A stretch of DNA of 39,515 nt from Chitinophagaceae bacterium (GCA_947483345.1 CANKNL010000001.1:1-39515), one strand, 5' to 3'. Shown: positions 25,850 to 35,317, numbered from the stretch's first letter. The notes: generated by a model not told the origin, from the sequence alone. Program-made: numbers and translations.

Positions 25850-25959
25850 ACCATTATTTTTAACAAATAAAATCAACCTTTTTGATGCAGCGTATGGACC
25901 TTAACTAAGGGTGGTCAGTTTGCACCGGATTTAGGTGGTCAATATCACCGGATTTTCCA

Positions 25960-28900
25960 CTTTAGCTTCAATACTTCCTAAGAGGTCGCCGATCTTTTGT
26001 TTGTTTTCAACGTCTTGTTGCAGGCGAAAACCGATCTCATTTTTTTCCTGCATCTTTTGTTGTAACTCTGTTTTGGAAGTACTCAACAATTCGTTTAATT
26101 CTTCCGCACTTCTTTCAGAAAGGCGTTGCTGCTCATGTTGCTTCAATTGTGCTGTTCGTTCCTGCAATACTGATTGAGCCTGTATAATGGCATCTTCTAT
26201 AGCCCGTAAAACAATTCGTTCTGTTTCTATCCAGTCCGGGCTATGCGCCAGGAGTTGTAAAAGCTTGTCTATATCCAGTGAAAGGTTATGCCGGGCATTG
26301 AATGCAATAAGCCACTCTTCTATTTTTTTACCGAAGGCGTCTATTTGCTGTTGCAATAATGCAATGTCTTTTTCTATCTGTTCTTTTTGTGTGCCACTCC
26401 TGGTAATATCTATTTGTAACTTATCTCTATCGGCCTTGCCTTTTTCCAATACCTGCTGCGCTGAGACAACTGCTTGTTTTAGATCAGATTCTACTGTTGC
26501 TGCCGCTTCACCTTTAAAAATTCTCTTTCTCTTTTGTATTAGAGTTTCCTGTTGTTCTTTTAAGGCTTCAAGAGTTGTCTGCTTCTTTTGTACTTCACCT
26601 AAAAGACTTTTTAATTGTTCCTGCAATGCGTTTAGCGTAGCAGACAGCACACTATGCTGTTGTGTATCATCAACCAGTTTTTGGGTATTAGTATTCCATT
26701 TTTCTGCAAAATCGTTGATGGCCTTAAGGAATGGAGCCGGGTTGCTTTTCCAATGCCCAAACCACTCCTGTGTCGTAAAGTAGCCTGTCAAGCTTTGTTC
26801 AATTTCAGAAAGCGTGCTATTGGTCTTTACTTGTTCGTTATTATATTGAGTCAATTGCTCCTGTAATGATAGCAGTCTTCGATCCGCATCTTTTACGGCA
26901 TTAATATTTTCGTTCAGTTGCTTGTCTAAATCAGTCACATTTTTCTGCAATGTTTCCAGCTCCTGTTTTTTTGCAGCATATAATTTGATTTGTTCCTGCA
27001 ATTCTTTTTGTTTTATTTTTTTATCTTTTAGTTGCTGTGCCAACCAACCAGCTTTTTGTTCATCGGGTACAGATGTACCATCAAGGCGAATAGAAAATCT
27101 TTCCCAGGTTTCCTTATGATCCTGAAGAAAGGCTTCTTTTGTGCTCACTTCCTGTTCTTGTGCAGCAATTATTTCTTTCAATTGATTGCCGGTTTCACGC
27201 AGGCTACTTTCTGTTGCCAGACACTCAGTATATTTTTTTTCATGCTGTTGCTGTGCTGTTTCAAGTTCCTGCAATATATGATCCAACTGAGGATGCTGTG
27301 TTGCATAAGGATGCTCAGTATTACCACATACCGGACACGGATCACCAGCTAACAATTGGGAGCGTAAGGATTCTACATTTTCCGCGGCAGCAAGACGGGC
27401 TTTATCCAGCATACGGAGCGATGTATCACGTTCTGTTTTAGCAATAACTAATTGCTCAATAGTTTGAGCAAGCAATTGCACTTTATTATTCAATTCGGTT
27501 TCATTTCCGGCAAGTTTTTGTTTTAACGTGTCCTGCTCTTTTTGGCTATTGAACAGTATCTTCCAGTGTGCTTCAGCGCCAATAATGTCTTCTACCGAAA
27601 GATCAATAGCAGTTTTTTCACTTTCTAATGTTGTATTTGGAATAGCAGATAAAACTCCGGAAACAATACTTTGAGCCTCCCGTACTGCTTGTAATTTTTG
27701 TTTAATAGCGGCAGATTGATTTTCAAAATCAATTTTCCCCTGTTTCGTTTGGTCTATAGTGCTTTGTGTAGCTTCAAGCTTTGGTAAAAGTAATTGTAAA
27801 GAATCGAGTAGCTTTTGGGCATCACTTAGTTTTGAGCTGATAAGGTTTTGATTTTCTGCAACAGGCTGGCGGGCATTATTTTCGTCCTTCCATTGCTTCA
27901 ATTTTTCGATATTACTATTCAATTGATCAGCCTGCATTTGTTGATCTTTCAATTGCCTTTCCTGTAGCTTGTAATTTTGATCAATTTTCTTTACTTCATT
28001 TGCCGCCTGGTTTACCTGTTCTGTTTTTTCTCTGATCTGTATATCCAGTCCCCTGGCTTCTTCTAAGAGGGGCTTGGCTTCTTCCTGCATTTTTGTTTTG
28101 GCAACTACATCATCGTTGGCTTTTTGCAGCAATAAGTCCAGGCCGATTTTCTGCTGCTGCAAATCATGAAGCGTTGATTGCAATTGCTGAAGTGTTATTG
28201 TTTTTTCAGACAGTTGATTTTTAGCTGCCTGCTGATTATCTATAAAACTTCTTGCAGGCTGTACTTGCTCTACCTGCTTTAGTTTCTGCTCACGATCAAT
28301 TGCATTTCTCTTTGTTTCATTAGCTTGATCATGTGCCAAATTGGCGTTGGCAAGGTTAGTTTGTAATAAAGAAAGCTGCACATGCCAGGCAATTTCTCTG
28401 CCTAATATTTCTATCTCTTTTTCCAGCGATTGTATGATTTTTTCGATTGCCAAATTTTGTTCTGCAAAGGATTCAAGTTCCTCTTTAGTAAGCGTAGGAA
28501 TACCTTCTCTTTGAAGATTTAGGTCTCCAAGTTCCTGCTCTTCCTGTTTGCAATGCACGTAAACCTGCCTGGATATTTCTGAATAGATATGAGTGCCGGT
28601 GAGTTTTTCCAATAAGGCAGACTTTTCATCCTTGGCTGCTTTTAAAAAAGTCGTAAAATCGCCCTGCGCCAGCAAAACGGAACGGGTGAATTGTTCAAAA
28701 TTTAAACCCACCAGGCGCTCTATTTCATCCTGCAATTCAGTTTTCCTGCCAGGAATATCTGTATTGGTATTGATATTTTTTAAGGCTACACTAAATGCTT
28801 GCAAACTTCCCTCTGCCTTGTCTCTTGCTCTGCGCACCCGCCATGTAGCTCTATACAATTGCCCGTCAATACCTACAAAATCTACTTCAGCAAATCCTTC

Positions 28901-29179
28901 GCCTGTTCCATCCCTTAATATTCCTCTTACATCTCCCTGGCTTATTGCACTTCCTTGTACATCAGTTATTTCAATTCCCGATTCCTTTGCTTGCAGGTAC
29001 CTCGGCGTTTTGCCATATAAGGCCAAACAAAGTGCATCCAGGATAGTAGATTTTCCGGCACCAGTAGGACCAGTGATGGCAAAAATGCCCGCAGATGATA
29101 ATGGTTCCTGTGTAAAATCAATTTCAGTTATACCTTCCAGCGAAGCCAGATTTTTAATGCGAATGCTTAGAATCTTCAT
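25960..29179 (-). pseudogene. sbcC: sbcC, 3'-truncated by the IS element
   Basis: This is the large subunit of the SbcCD (Rad50-Mre11) nuclease that opens DNA ends and hairpins. The N-terminal ATPase half is present, with Walker A GPTGAGKST (about 34-42) and the Q-loop region. A long coiled coil follows, with the zinc hook CPVC (about 613-616) in the middle and a second coil. The C-terminal ATPase half, with the ABC signature, Walker B and D-loop, is missing. The native frame ends at 25960, and a short IS-encoded tail (VENPVILTT) runs to a stop at 25931. Both halves are required to form the ATPase, so the protein is very likely dead. Confidence 0.85.
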
Positions 29180-30423
29180 ATCGTTTCGGATTGGGCCACC
29201 TCCTGGGTTACCTGGTTAAACAATTGAAGAAGTTCGGCGGGAACGGTATTATTATATTTTGACTGGTACACTTTAGCAAAAACATCCCGGGGCTGCAATT
29301 CGTGCAGTTTGTCCTCTACTCCGGTACCTGTAGAATTATCCTGACCAGTAACTACAGGATACTTAACATCAATTTTTGCAAGTCGAACATCTTTGCCGGT
29401 GACTGCTGTTTCTATTTTGTGGCGAAGACCCGGTTCGGGGCCATCCAATAAAATACGAACTTCCAGATAAGGTGCTAACTGCGGATTGATACCAGTTGGA
29501 GGTAATTGTAGTAAAGCATTTATTACTTCAACAAGTGAACTATGCACGGATGGCAGTCGTATTAGTGATACTGCTATTGGAATTTCAATAACCTTCAGAT
29601 CACTGATGTCTTGCTCATTCAGATCAAATACAACTACCTGGTGTTTATAATTCAGTTCTGAAAACGACATGGGGATAGGGCTGCCACTATACCGGATATG
29701 TTCTTTACCTCCTATACGCTGGGCTTTGTGTATATGTCCCAAGGCAACATATTGAATATCCTCATGAAAAGCTGCTGCTGAAATACATTCAATACCTCCC
29801 ATAATCAGTCTTTCTGGTTTATCCATGTCTGTAATTTCAGCCTGCTGAGCATGTAAATGCCCCATACAAATTACAGGTTGGTCTGCTTGCTTTTTGGCAC
29901 TTATAAATTCATAAGCTTCGGCATATAATGCAGTCACGCCAGCTGCATAAGGATTTTCAGCATCGGCAACTATTGGGTAGTCACCCATACGCAAAAATGG
30001 TACAGCCAAACACCAGGCTTTAGTTGCTCCAGTATTATCTTTAAGCGGGATGGTAAGTTTCTCATAATCTATATTTCCATCTTCATCTTTTTCCACAAGT
30101 CCTATGATATATATTTTGGAAGATTCCAAAAGGGGTTTAGGAGATTCCAATCTCGAAGCAGAATCATGATTACCTGAAGTTATCACAATCTGAAGATTGG
30201 GGTTTGCTTTCACAGCACGGTTCAAAAAAGTATAGAATAACTTTATTGATGCCGCTGAAGGGTTGGAGAGGTCGAATACATCTCCGCTAATCAATAACAC
30301 TTCGACTTTTTCATCTTGCAAAGTTTCCACGAGCCAATCCAGAAAATTCTTATGCTCGTAGGTGCGGTCGTAATCATGAAAGAGTTGTCCTATATGCCAA
30401 TCTGCCGTGTGGAGAATTTTCAT
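29176..30423 (-). CDS. sbcD: Exonuclease subunit SbcD (Mre11-like)
   Basis: The 415-residue phosphoesterase works with SbcC. Motifs in order: ADWHIG (7-12), GDVFD (about 47-51), GNHD (about 84-87) with a following Asp/Ser, CMGHLHAQ and ALGHIHKAQ. These give the two-metal active site. It overlaps sbcC by four bases (29176-29179), the usual coupling of sbcDC pairs. It is complete, but its partner gene is broken, so nuclease activity on hairpins is probably lost. Its promoter was not located. Confidence 0.93.
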   Translation of the reverse strand: MKILHTADWHIGQLFHDYDRTYEHKNFLDWLVETLQDEKVEVLLISGDVFDLSNPSAASIKLFYTFLNRAVKANPNLQIVITSGNHDSASRLESPKPLLESSKIYIIGLVEKDEDGNIDYEKLTIPLKDNTGATKAWCLAVPFLRMGDYPIVADAENPYAAGVTALYAEAYEFISAKKQADQPVICMGHLHAQQAEITDMDKPERLIMGGIECISAAAFHEDIQYVALGHIHKAQRIGGKEHIRYSGSPIPMSFSELNYKHQVVVFDLNEQDISDLKVIEIPIAVSLIRLPSVHSSLVEVINALLQLPPTGINPQLAPYLEVRILLDGPEPGLRHKIETAVTGKDVRLAKIDVKYPVVTGQDNSTGTGVEDKLHELQPRDVFAKVYQSKYNNTVPAELLQLFNQVTQEVAQSETI

Positions 30424-30967
30424 TTTTAAAAAATTAATAGTCTTTTTTCACAGTTATAAATAAACCCCTTGATTAACACAATTGTTGATCGGGGGAAATC
30501 TATAAGTTCGTTAAGATTTAGCAGGTTTTTGTTTTGGATAACCAACCAAATGCAATTAGATGTTTGTTGATTATTTCACAGGAAGATGTATCTAGAACTT
30601 TATAGGGTAATAAAGAAAGAATATTCATCAATTATACAAAAAAAATGCGATATATCCGCGTGTTAGTTTCGTTAACTTATCTATCGCTAATTTTTGACTA
30701 TTCTGAGAATGCATTTATGAGGCAAACTGATCAAAGACTTTATACCTCTACAGTGAACTCGAGTTCAAAATCATACTTACATATCTAAGCTGTTTAAATT
30801 AATTGTGAAGTGGATTAAACAATAAGTAAGTATTAAAATCTCACGGGGAGTGCCATATAACAATTCACTTATTTGACAAGCTATACTTCTTTTTAGGGGA
30901 TGGCGTAATTTTTGGGGCTGTTTTATGTCTTTAAGAAACCTGGAAATGAGGGCTCCCCTTATACCCT
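30424..30967. other. Non-coding gap, no feature recognised
   Basis: About 540 bases upstream of sbcD and downstream of the DUF1016 gene. It is AT-rich and I found no reading frame of convincing length, no RNA motif and no strong terminator. It should contain the sbcD promoter, but no clear TTG-N20-TAnnTTTG pair is seen. Confidence 0.5.
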
Positions 30968-32557
30968 TCAGAAAATTCCTTCCAGCCTGCTATTGATGGC
31001 ATCGATTATCATTTCACTCCATCTTTCTGCCAATAGTTGAAGCTCTTCATCTGTCCATTGCTGGTGATAAAGCCTTTCTTCCCAAATCTCATCTGGCCCG
31101 GGACCAATTTTGTATTTGAATTCTTCTAACTGAAAAATCAAATGACTAGAGAATCCAAAAGCTTTTGTGCCTGCTTTTTTAAACCCATCGAGAGATAAAG
31201 AAAGGCCCAATTGGGTTATGTTTTCATTTTTTTGCAGCCTTGCTTCCAGATCGGGTGTTGTATAAGCTTCACTAGCTGTATTATTTATGCGCCTGGCAAA
31301 AGAAGTTTTAGCAAAATGCAGTAGTTCTGATTCGAGCAGTTTTTCGGTTCGTTCTTTTATGGGCCATGTTACTTCGTTGAAAATATAAATTATATCTTTC
31401 GCTTCTCTAACTTTTTTTAGTTCTTCGCCTTTCATGCGGCTAAGTATTTCTTTCAGTTTATTTTTCTTTTCATCAATGGGTTTACGCAATATCTCAATTT
31501 CTTTATCCAGTTCCTGTTCTAATTCTTCAATGGTTGGCATTTCACCTTTTAGCTGTTTGGGCAGGGCATTGGTAAATTGATAGTCTGCCACACCCATTGG
31601 AGATTCTATCCCCTGCAAAGAATATTTAATAACCGTATCGTTTGGTGTTTTGCAAAGTAAAACTCCTATTGTAGGCTTATCTTCTTTACCCTTTACCTGC
31701 TCATTTACAGTATTGACATAGAAATTTAACTTACCAGCAAACTCCGGTTTAAAGTCGCCCACTTTAAGCTCGAACACTACAAAACAATGCAGGTGGTAGT
31801 TATAGAAAAGCATATCTAAAAAATAATCATCGCCCTGCACTACCAGGTTGTACTGATTACCTACATAAGCGAAACCACGGCCAAGCTCAAGCATGAATTT
31901 TTTCATGTGCTGTATCAGGGCTTTTTCCAGTTCCCGTTCCTGCATTTCTTCGCCTATTCCTAAAAAGTCAAATACATAAGGATTTTTGAGTGTTTCCCTG
32001 GCTAGATCGGATTGTGGTTTGGGCAATGTAATTTCGAAGTTGGTTATGGCACTACCCTGGCGAAGGTGTAACTGGCTTTGGATCTGGGCTGCTAATACGT
32101 TACGGCTCCATCCATTTTCAACTGCTTTGCTGGTATAAAATTCTCTTTCTGCAGGCAGCTTTATTTTATCCAATAACAACTGGTGATGGCCCCAGGGCAA
32201 TTGTGCAGCAACCTGCTGCACAATTATAACTAGCTGATTATCTTTTGATTGCATTTGTGCAGCAGGTTGCTGCACAAACCGGGGGTAAGCTTCTGCAAAA
32301 GCGCGCATGTATTTAAAGTTCCTGACGGAAAGACCTTTCATTTCGGGGAACTCCGTTTTTAAATCAACTGCCAGCCGGTCAATAACTTTAGAGCCCCAAC
32401 CTTCTTCTTTTTGCTGAAGCAAAATGGTGTTGCCAATTTCCCAATAGACCGATAATAGTTCAGTATTAACAGTTAAAGCCGCTTTTTGCCGGGCCTGCCT
32501 TATTTTTTCTTTAAGACCGGATAGGATTGCATTATAGTTTGAAGCTGGCGTAGGCAT
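30968..32557 (-). CDS. DUF1016/YhcG-type PD-(D/E)XK nuclease
   Basis: The 529-residue protein has the N-terminal YhcG domain (SVYWEIGNTILLQQKEEGWG, SVRNFKYMRAFAEAYP, PWGHHQLLLDKI). Its nuclease core has FVVFELKVGDFKPE (about residue 262-275, the E-x-K pair), an Asp in DDYFLDMLFYN and GKLNFYVNTVN. A C-terminal extension of about 170 residues (after 355), charged and helical, is longer than the usual family length of about 350. YhcG proteins are nucleases of unsettled role, often near restriction or defence genes. The N-terminal part contains two inverted palindromes in frame (32201-32277). Confidence 0.85.
   Translation of the reverse strand: MPTPASNYNAILSGLKEKIRQARQKAALTVNTELLSVYWEIGNTILLQQKEEGWGSKVIDRLAVDLKTEFPEMKGLSVRNFKYMRAFAEAYPRFVQQPAAQMQSKDNQLVIIVQQVAAQLPWGHHQLLLDKIKLPAEREFYTSKAVENGWSRNVLAAQIQSQLHLRQGSAITNFEITLPKPQSDLARETLKNPYVFDFLGIGEEMQERELEKALIQHMKKFMLELGRGFAYVGNQYNLVVQGDDYFLDMLFYNYHLHCFVVFELKVGDFKPEFAGKLNFYVNTVNEQVKGKEDKPTIGVLLCKTPNDTVIKYSLQGIESPMGVADYQFTNALPKQLKGEMPTIEELEQELDKEIEILRKPIDEKKNKLKEILSRMKGEELKKVREAKDIIYIFNEVTWPIKERTEKLLESELLHFAKTSFARRINNTASEAYTTPDLEARLQKNENITQLGLSLSLDGFKKAGTKAFGFSSHLIFQLEEFKYKIGPGPDEIWEERLYHQQWTDEELQLLAERWSEMIIDAINSRLEGIF
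32201..32277. repeat. Pair of 23-base palindromes inside the DUF1016 gene
   Basis: Each copy has the form TTGTGCAGCA-N3-TGCTGCACAA (32201-32223 with ACC in the centre, 32255-32277 with GGT). The two are exact reverse complements of each other, 31 bases apart. Read on the coding strand they give VQQVAAQL and VQQPAAQM, so the reading frame is kept. Confidence 0.75.
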
Positions 32558-32648
32558 AATTTTTTATAGAAGCTCTTTGCTGGGTATTGATTTGTAATAT
32601 TCAATTATACGAAAAAAATGTGATGGTTGATCTGGCCACCTCCTAAAT

Positions 32649-32667
32649 CCTCCCCCGAAAGGGGAGG
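32649..32667. repeat. Hairpin repeat (CCTCCCC/GGGGAGG)
   Basis: CCTCCCC (32649-32655) pairs with GGGGAGG (32661-32667) across CGAAA. Similar GC-rich hairpins occur at 34510-34530 and 35340-35361. It lies just past the stop of the 32693 gene and may act as a terminator, though no T-run follows. Confidence 0.5.
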
Positions 32668-32692
32668 ACTTGGCTCCGTAGTGAAATTTCGT

Positions 32693-33145
32693 TTATGATT
32701 TTTGAAGATATTGGTTAGCAATCCAAAGAAGCCCCCAGGTGTTACATTCTGCTTTATCGTTGAAAACATTGGTAAGGAAATCGGCGGCAAGGCTGTGGAA
32801 TGACAAAAAGATTTCACAGGGCATTTTATCAGTGACACTATGAATAATGATATAAAGAGCTTCAGCCATTTTTCCCATTTCGGTTATTGTTACTTCAAAT
32901 AAGAATGGCATCTTGCTATTCACAGAAGGAACATAATAAGCGAAACTTTTAGCTATTTCGGAAAGGCGCTGGCCTGCATATGCCGCTGAAAGAAATTCTT
33001 CGAAAACATCATAGTTATCGCTTATACCTGCAATTGTTTTTTTTGGTATGGTTATTTCAAATGCTGTTTCTCTTTGTAGAAACAGAAATTCATAGAGGGT
33101 TGTGCTATCGTAACGATTTAATTCGTTGATGTTGATTTTTAGCAT
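32693..33145 (-). CDS. Unknown protein, paralogue of the 33677 gene (150 aa)
   Basis: It starts MLKININELNRYDSTTLYEF and shares with the protein at 33677-34129 the pattern FLxLQxETxFxITxPK..I, GQ(R/K)LSE, Y(Y/N)VPS, and an E-x-x-K-x-AE-x-L-Y-x-(I/L)-I segment at about residue 92. No signal peptide, membrane span or known motif is seen. The two copies flank a third unknown gene in the same direction. The sequence similarity shows an old duplication rather than a recent one. Confidence 0.65.
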   Translation of the reverse strand: MLKININELNRYDSTTLYEFLFLQRETAFEITIPKKTIAGISDNYDVFEEFLSAAYAGQRLSEIAKSFAYYVPSVNSKMPFLFEVTITEMGKMAEALYIIIHSVTDKMPCEIFLSFHSLAADFLTNVFNDKAECNTWGLLWIANQYLQKS

Positions 33146-33160
33146 GGTGGGTATGTTTTT

Positions 33161-33188
33161 AGGTCCTTCGTTGCGCTCAGGATGACAG
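33161..33188. repeat. Short interspersed repeat (AGGTCCTTC...TCAGGATGACA), copy 1
   Basis: It reads AGGTCCTTCGTTGCGCTCAG followed by GATGACAG. A related copy, AGGTCCTTC with a CCCGC/GCGGG insert, lies at 34141-34176. Both sit directly upstream or downstream of the paralogous 150-residue genes. They look like the short interspersed repeats of this phylum. Confidence 0.5.
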
Positions 33189-33200
33189 TGTTTAGTTTTA

Positions 33201-33644
33201 TTAGCCGGGTAATAGATTTAATTTTCCATTTGTTACTTTATCAAAAAGCGTCTCAGAGGTTTTCATGTCATACATGAAGGGTAGAAACATCTGCAGGGGT
33301 TTTGCCTGGCCAAGCAGGATCATGCTGCATTGGATCTCTGTCCAATCGGAAAGGATCTTCCAGGCAGTTTTGTTGGCCTGGTTGTTGACGGTATCCGGAG
33401 TATCAGCCCGGGGGCGCTTGACGTTTTTCCAGAGAATGAGGAAACATTCTTCGACCTGGGCTTTGAGATGGAATGGCAATGTCTGCTGCAGCTGCTGATC
33501 AAATAGCAGGAAAGTGATGCCGGTGCATACTTTATCTGCATACTGCTTGTTGATGTTGGTGGCGCCTATTTCAACTAATAGTTCTTCGATATTTGCCATT
33601 GATCTTGATGCGTCAATTGTGGATGTGTAATTTTTGATGTTCAT
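33201..33644 (-). CDS. Conserved Bacteroidota protein of unknown function (147 aa)
   Basis: With the start at ATG 33644 the protein begins MNIKNYTSTIDASRSMANIE. It contains EIGATNINKQY, TLPFHLKAQVEECF and the strongly conserved-looking TAWKILSDWTEIQCSMILLG and QAKPLQMFLPFMYD. I recall these blocks in unnamed Bacteroidota island and phage-like loci. It has no catalytic motif. The frame is open back to 33722, but the part before 33644 has no family features. It is the middle gene of the unknown trio. Confidence 0.7.
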   Translation of the reverse strand: MNIKNYTSTIDASRSMANIEELLVEIGATNINKQYADKVCTGITFLLFDQQLQQTLPFHLKAQVEECFLILWKNVKRPRADTPDTVNNQANKTAWKILSDWTEIQCSMILLGQAKPLQMFLPFMYDMKTSETLFDKVTNGKLNLLPG

Positions 33645-33676
33645 TGCTGTTTGGTTTTGATTTTGATAAATGATTT

Positions 33677-34129
33677 TTAGTCCCGAATGTTTTTTTCCAT
33701 GATATACAATAGCCCCTGGCAAGCCGGTTCAATCTTGTCGTTGCAGTATTGCTCCCAAAAACTGTCTTTTTCATCCCAATATTTTTCTACGAGATCAGTG
33801 TTTTCAGAATCGAATATGATTCCCCTTATCAGATAGAAAAGTGTTTCCGCCAATTTTTCTATTTCAGTAGTATTGAGTTCATAAGTAAAGGGGGCCGCAC
33901 TGTATTCGGATGGCACATTATAACAGAAATCATGAGAAAACTCTGACAACTTCTGGCCGAAATAAATTGCATCATAATACTCTGTTGCGATCATATATTT
34001 ATCTTCTTGTGGTGCAATGAAATGCTTAGGCATTGTAATGCGGAATGAAGTCTCGTTTTGCAACATGAGGTATGCATAGATGTCTTTGTACTCGTAGTCT
34101 GAAAATTCGAAAAGGTTGATCGTGTGCAT
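33677..34129 (-). CDS. Unknown protein, paralogue of the 32693 gene (150 aa)
   Basis: It starts MHTINLFEFSDYEYKDIYAY and has the shared pattern LMLQNETSFRITMPKHFI, FGQKLSEFSHDF, YNVPSEYSAAP and TEIEKLAETLFYLIRG. The C-terminal third differs from its paralogue, being richer in Asp, Glu and Trp. No known domain was recognised. It follows the HTH gene by 36 bases that are occupied by a short repeat. Confidence 0.65.
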   Translation of the reverse strand: MHTINLFEFSDYEYKDIYAYLMLQNETSFRITMPKHFIAPQEDKYMIATEYYDAIYFGQKLSEFSHDFCYNVPSEYSAAPFTYELNTTEIEKLAETLFYLIRGIIFDSENTDLVEKYWDEKDSFWEQYCNDKIEPACQGLLYIMEKNIRD

Positions 34130-34140
34130 AAAGTTGGTTT

Positions 34141-34176
34141 AGGTCCTTCTCCCGCTAAGGCGGGATCAGGATGACA
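34141..34176. repeat. Short interspersed repeat, copy 2 with CCCGC/GCGGG hairpin
   Basis: It begins AGGTCCTTC and ends TCAGGATGACA like the copy at 33161, but carries TCCCGC-TAAG-GCGGGA in the middle, a six-base stem. It fills the gap between two genes and runs into the last codons of the HTH gene that ends at 34166. Confidence 0.5.
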
Positions 34177-35317
34177 AAGAAGTTTTACCGTTTTGTTTTT
34201 GTTGCTGAAAGTGTTTTAATACCGCAATTCTTTTAGCCAGGGCAATAAGATTGGGCTTGTCTTTTACAACTAGTTCATTGTTTTCATTGCCCTGTAAGTA
34301 TGCATCCCATAATTGACCTAATGAATATTGGTTGCTGCCGGTGAGTTGATCGATCCGTTCAGCCAAAGCGTTCTGCATTATCTCTTCTGTTAATTCCAGG
34401 TGTAATTCAGCGAAGTGTTCCGGGAGGATGAATTTGAAGATCTTCTCGCCTTCCAGGAAGCGCTCGTAGAGGTATTGGAGGTCAGGCCTCCCCCCGGCCC
34501 CCATCCCGACCTTCCCCCCATAGGGGAAGGGGTTGGCTTCGTCGGAGGAATTCCATTGTTTAGCATTGAGCATCCATTTTTCTGCCAATGCTTTCCAGTC
34601 TTCAATTGGTGTAATGCCTTTTATTTTCCAGCCTATGGCCTTATAGTGGTTAAAGAATTTATTAGCCTCAGAGTTTGGATAGTTGTTCAGCTTAAAGAAC
34701 TCTTCGACTTCGCTCAGAGTTGGAGCAATGGCACTTCGACTTTGCTCAGTGTGTACCGAATTTGGGACTCCGGCCAGGCTGTTTATTTCCTGACTTAGTT
34801 TTTCATTTTTAGCAAAAATTTTTTGAGCGGGTAGTTTACTCTCTGTTTTATTAAAATGTTTATGTTTTATATTGTGTCCCATTTTTGGGACTGGTACGGT
34901 ATCAAAATCGGTACACGTAGCGGTCAAAATCGGTACACTGTCAGTCCCATTATTGGGACACACAGAAATGCTGTTTTCTTCATTAAAAAGATCAAGTTGC
35001 CTGTACCTGCTAACAGGTTCTTCCTGGACGTCTAAACGAGCCAAACTAACCTTTACTGGCAAAAACTTAGATGGTGAGGGATGGTAGTAAATGTATTTTG
35101 CTTCGTGCAACTCTTTTATGCATTTGTGGTATGTGTTTTTGGAACCAATTTTACTTTGCCTCATCATGTTATCCCGGTAAATTGGAAAGGGATTTTGAAA
35201 TCGATTGAAATTCCAATACTGGAACAGGGCCATATACAAGCTTACATGCGATGCAGAGAGCCGGGTATCGGTGCTAATAAAGGAAAAGAATGCATTGAGG
35301 TGGCGAATGTAGTTCAT
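34166..35317 (-). CDS. HTH-domain protein of Bacteroidota islands, with repeat-derived inserts
   Basis: The N-terminal ~100 residues contain NYIRHLNAFFSFISTD, SLYMALFQYWNFNRFQNP and MRQSKIGSKNTYHKCIKEL, a winged-helix that I recall as standard in integrated Bacteroidota elements and that may act in replication or regulation. The middle is low-complexity. Residues about 182-205 (VHTEQSRSAIAPTLSEVE) and 264-278 (GGKVGMGAGGRPD) are encoded by sequences that look like interspersed repeats, one containing the hairpin CCTTCCCC/GGGGAAGG (34510-34530). They keep the frame. The C-terminus ends KHFQQQKQNGKTSLSS. It overlaps the gene before it by four bases. Confidence 0.75.
   Translation of the reverse strand: MNYIRHLNAFFSFISTDTRLSASHVSLYMALFQYWNFNRFQNPFPIYRDNMMRQSKIGSKNTYHKCIKELHEAKYIYYHPSPSKFLPVKVSLARLDVQEEPVSRYRQLDLFNEENSISVCPNNGTDSVPILTATCTDFDTVPVPKMGHNIKHKHFNKTESKLPAQKIFAKNEKLSQEINSLAGVPNSVHTEQSRSAIAPTLSEVEEFFKLNNYPNSEANKFFNHYKAIGWKIKGITPIEDWKALAEKWMLNAKQWNSSDEANPFPYGGKVGMGAGGRPDLQYLYERFLEGEKIFKFILPEHFAELHLELTEEIMQNALAERIDQLTGSNQYSLGQLWDAYLQGNENNELVVKDKPNLIALAKRIAVLKHFQQQKQNGKTSLSS

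Larger units (their letters stand above)
23341..25959 (+). mobile_element. IS21-family insertion sequence
   Basis: The element carries istA and istB. The outer inverted repeats are TGGAAAATCC (23341-23350) and its complement GGATTTTCCA (25950-25959), each followed inward, after eight bases, by TGACCACCTAAATCC. A 24-base repeat unit recurs inside: starts at 23359, 23383, 23407 and 23431 on the left, and two copies (from 25941 and 25917 leftward) on the right. These multiple end repeats are usual transposase-binding sites of IS21 elements. The bases outside (CTATAT on the left, CTTTAG on the right) show no target duplication. Confidence 0.85.

Noticed and set aside
32605..32838. 77-residue minus-strand frame past the 32693 gene
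   Set aside because: It overlaps the end of the 32693 gene in another frame and continues into the hairpin repeat. No independent support.
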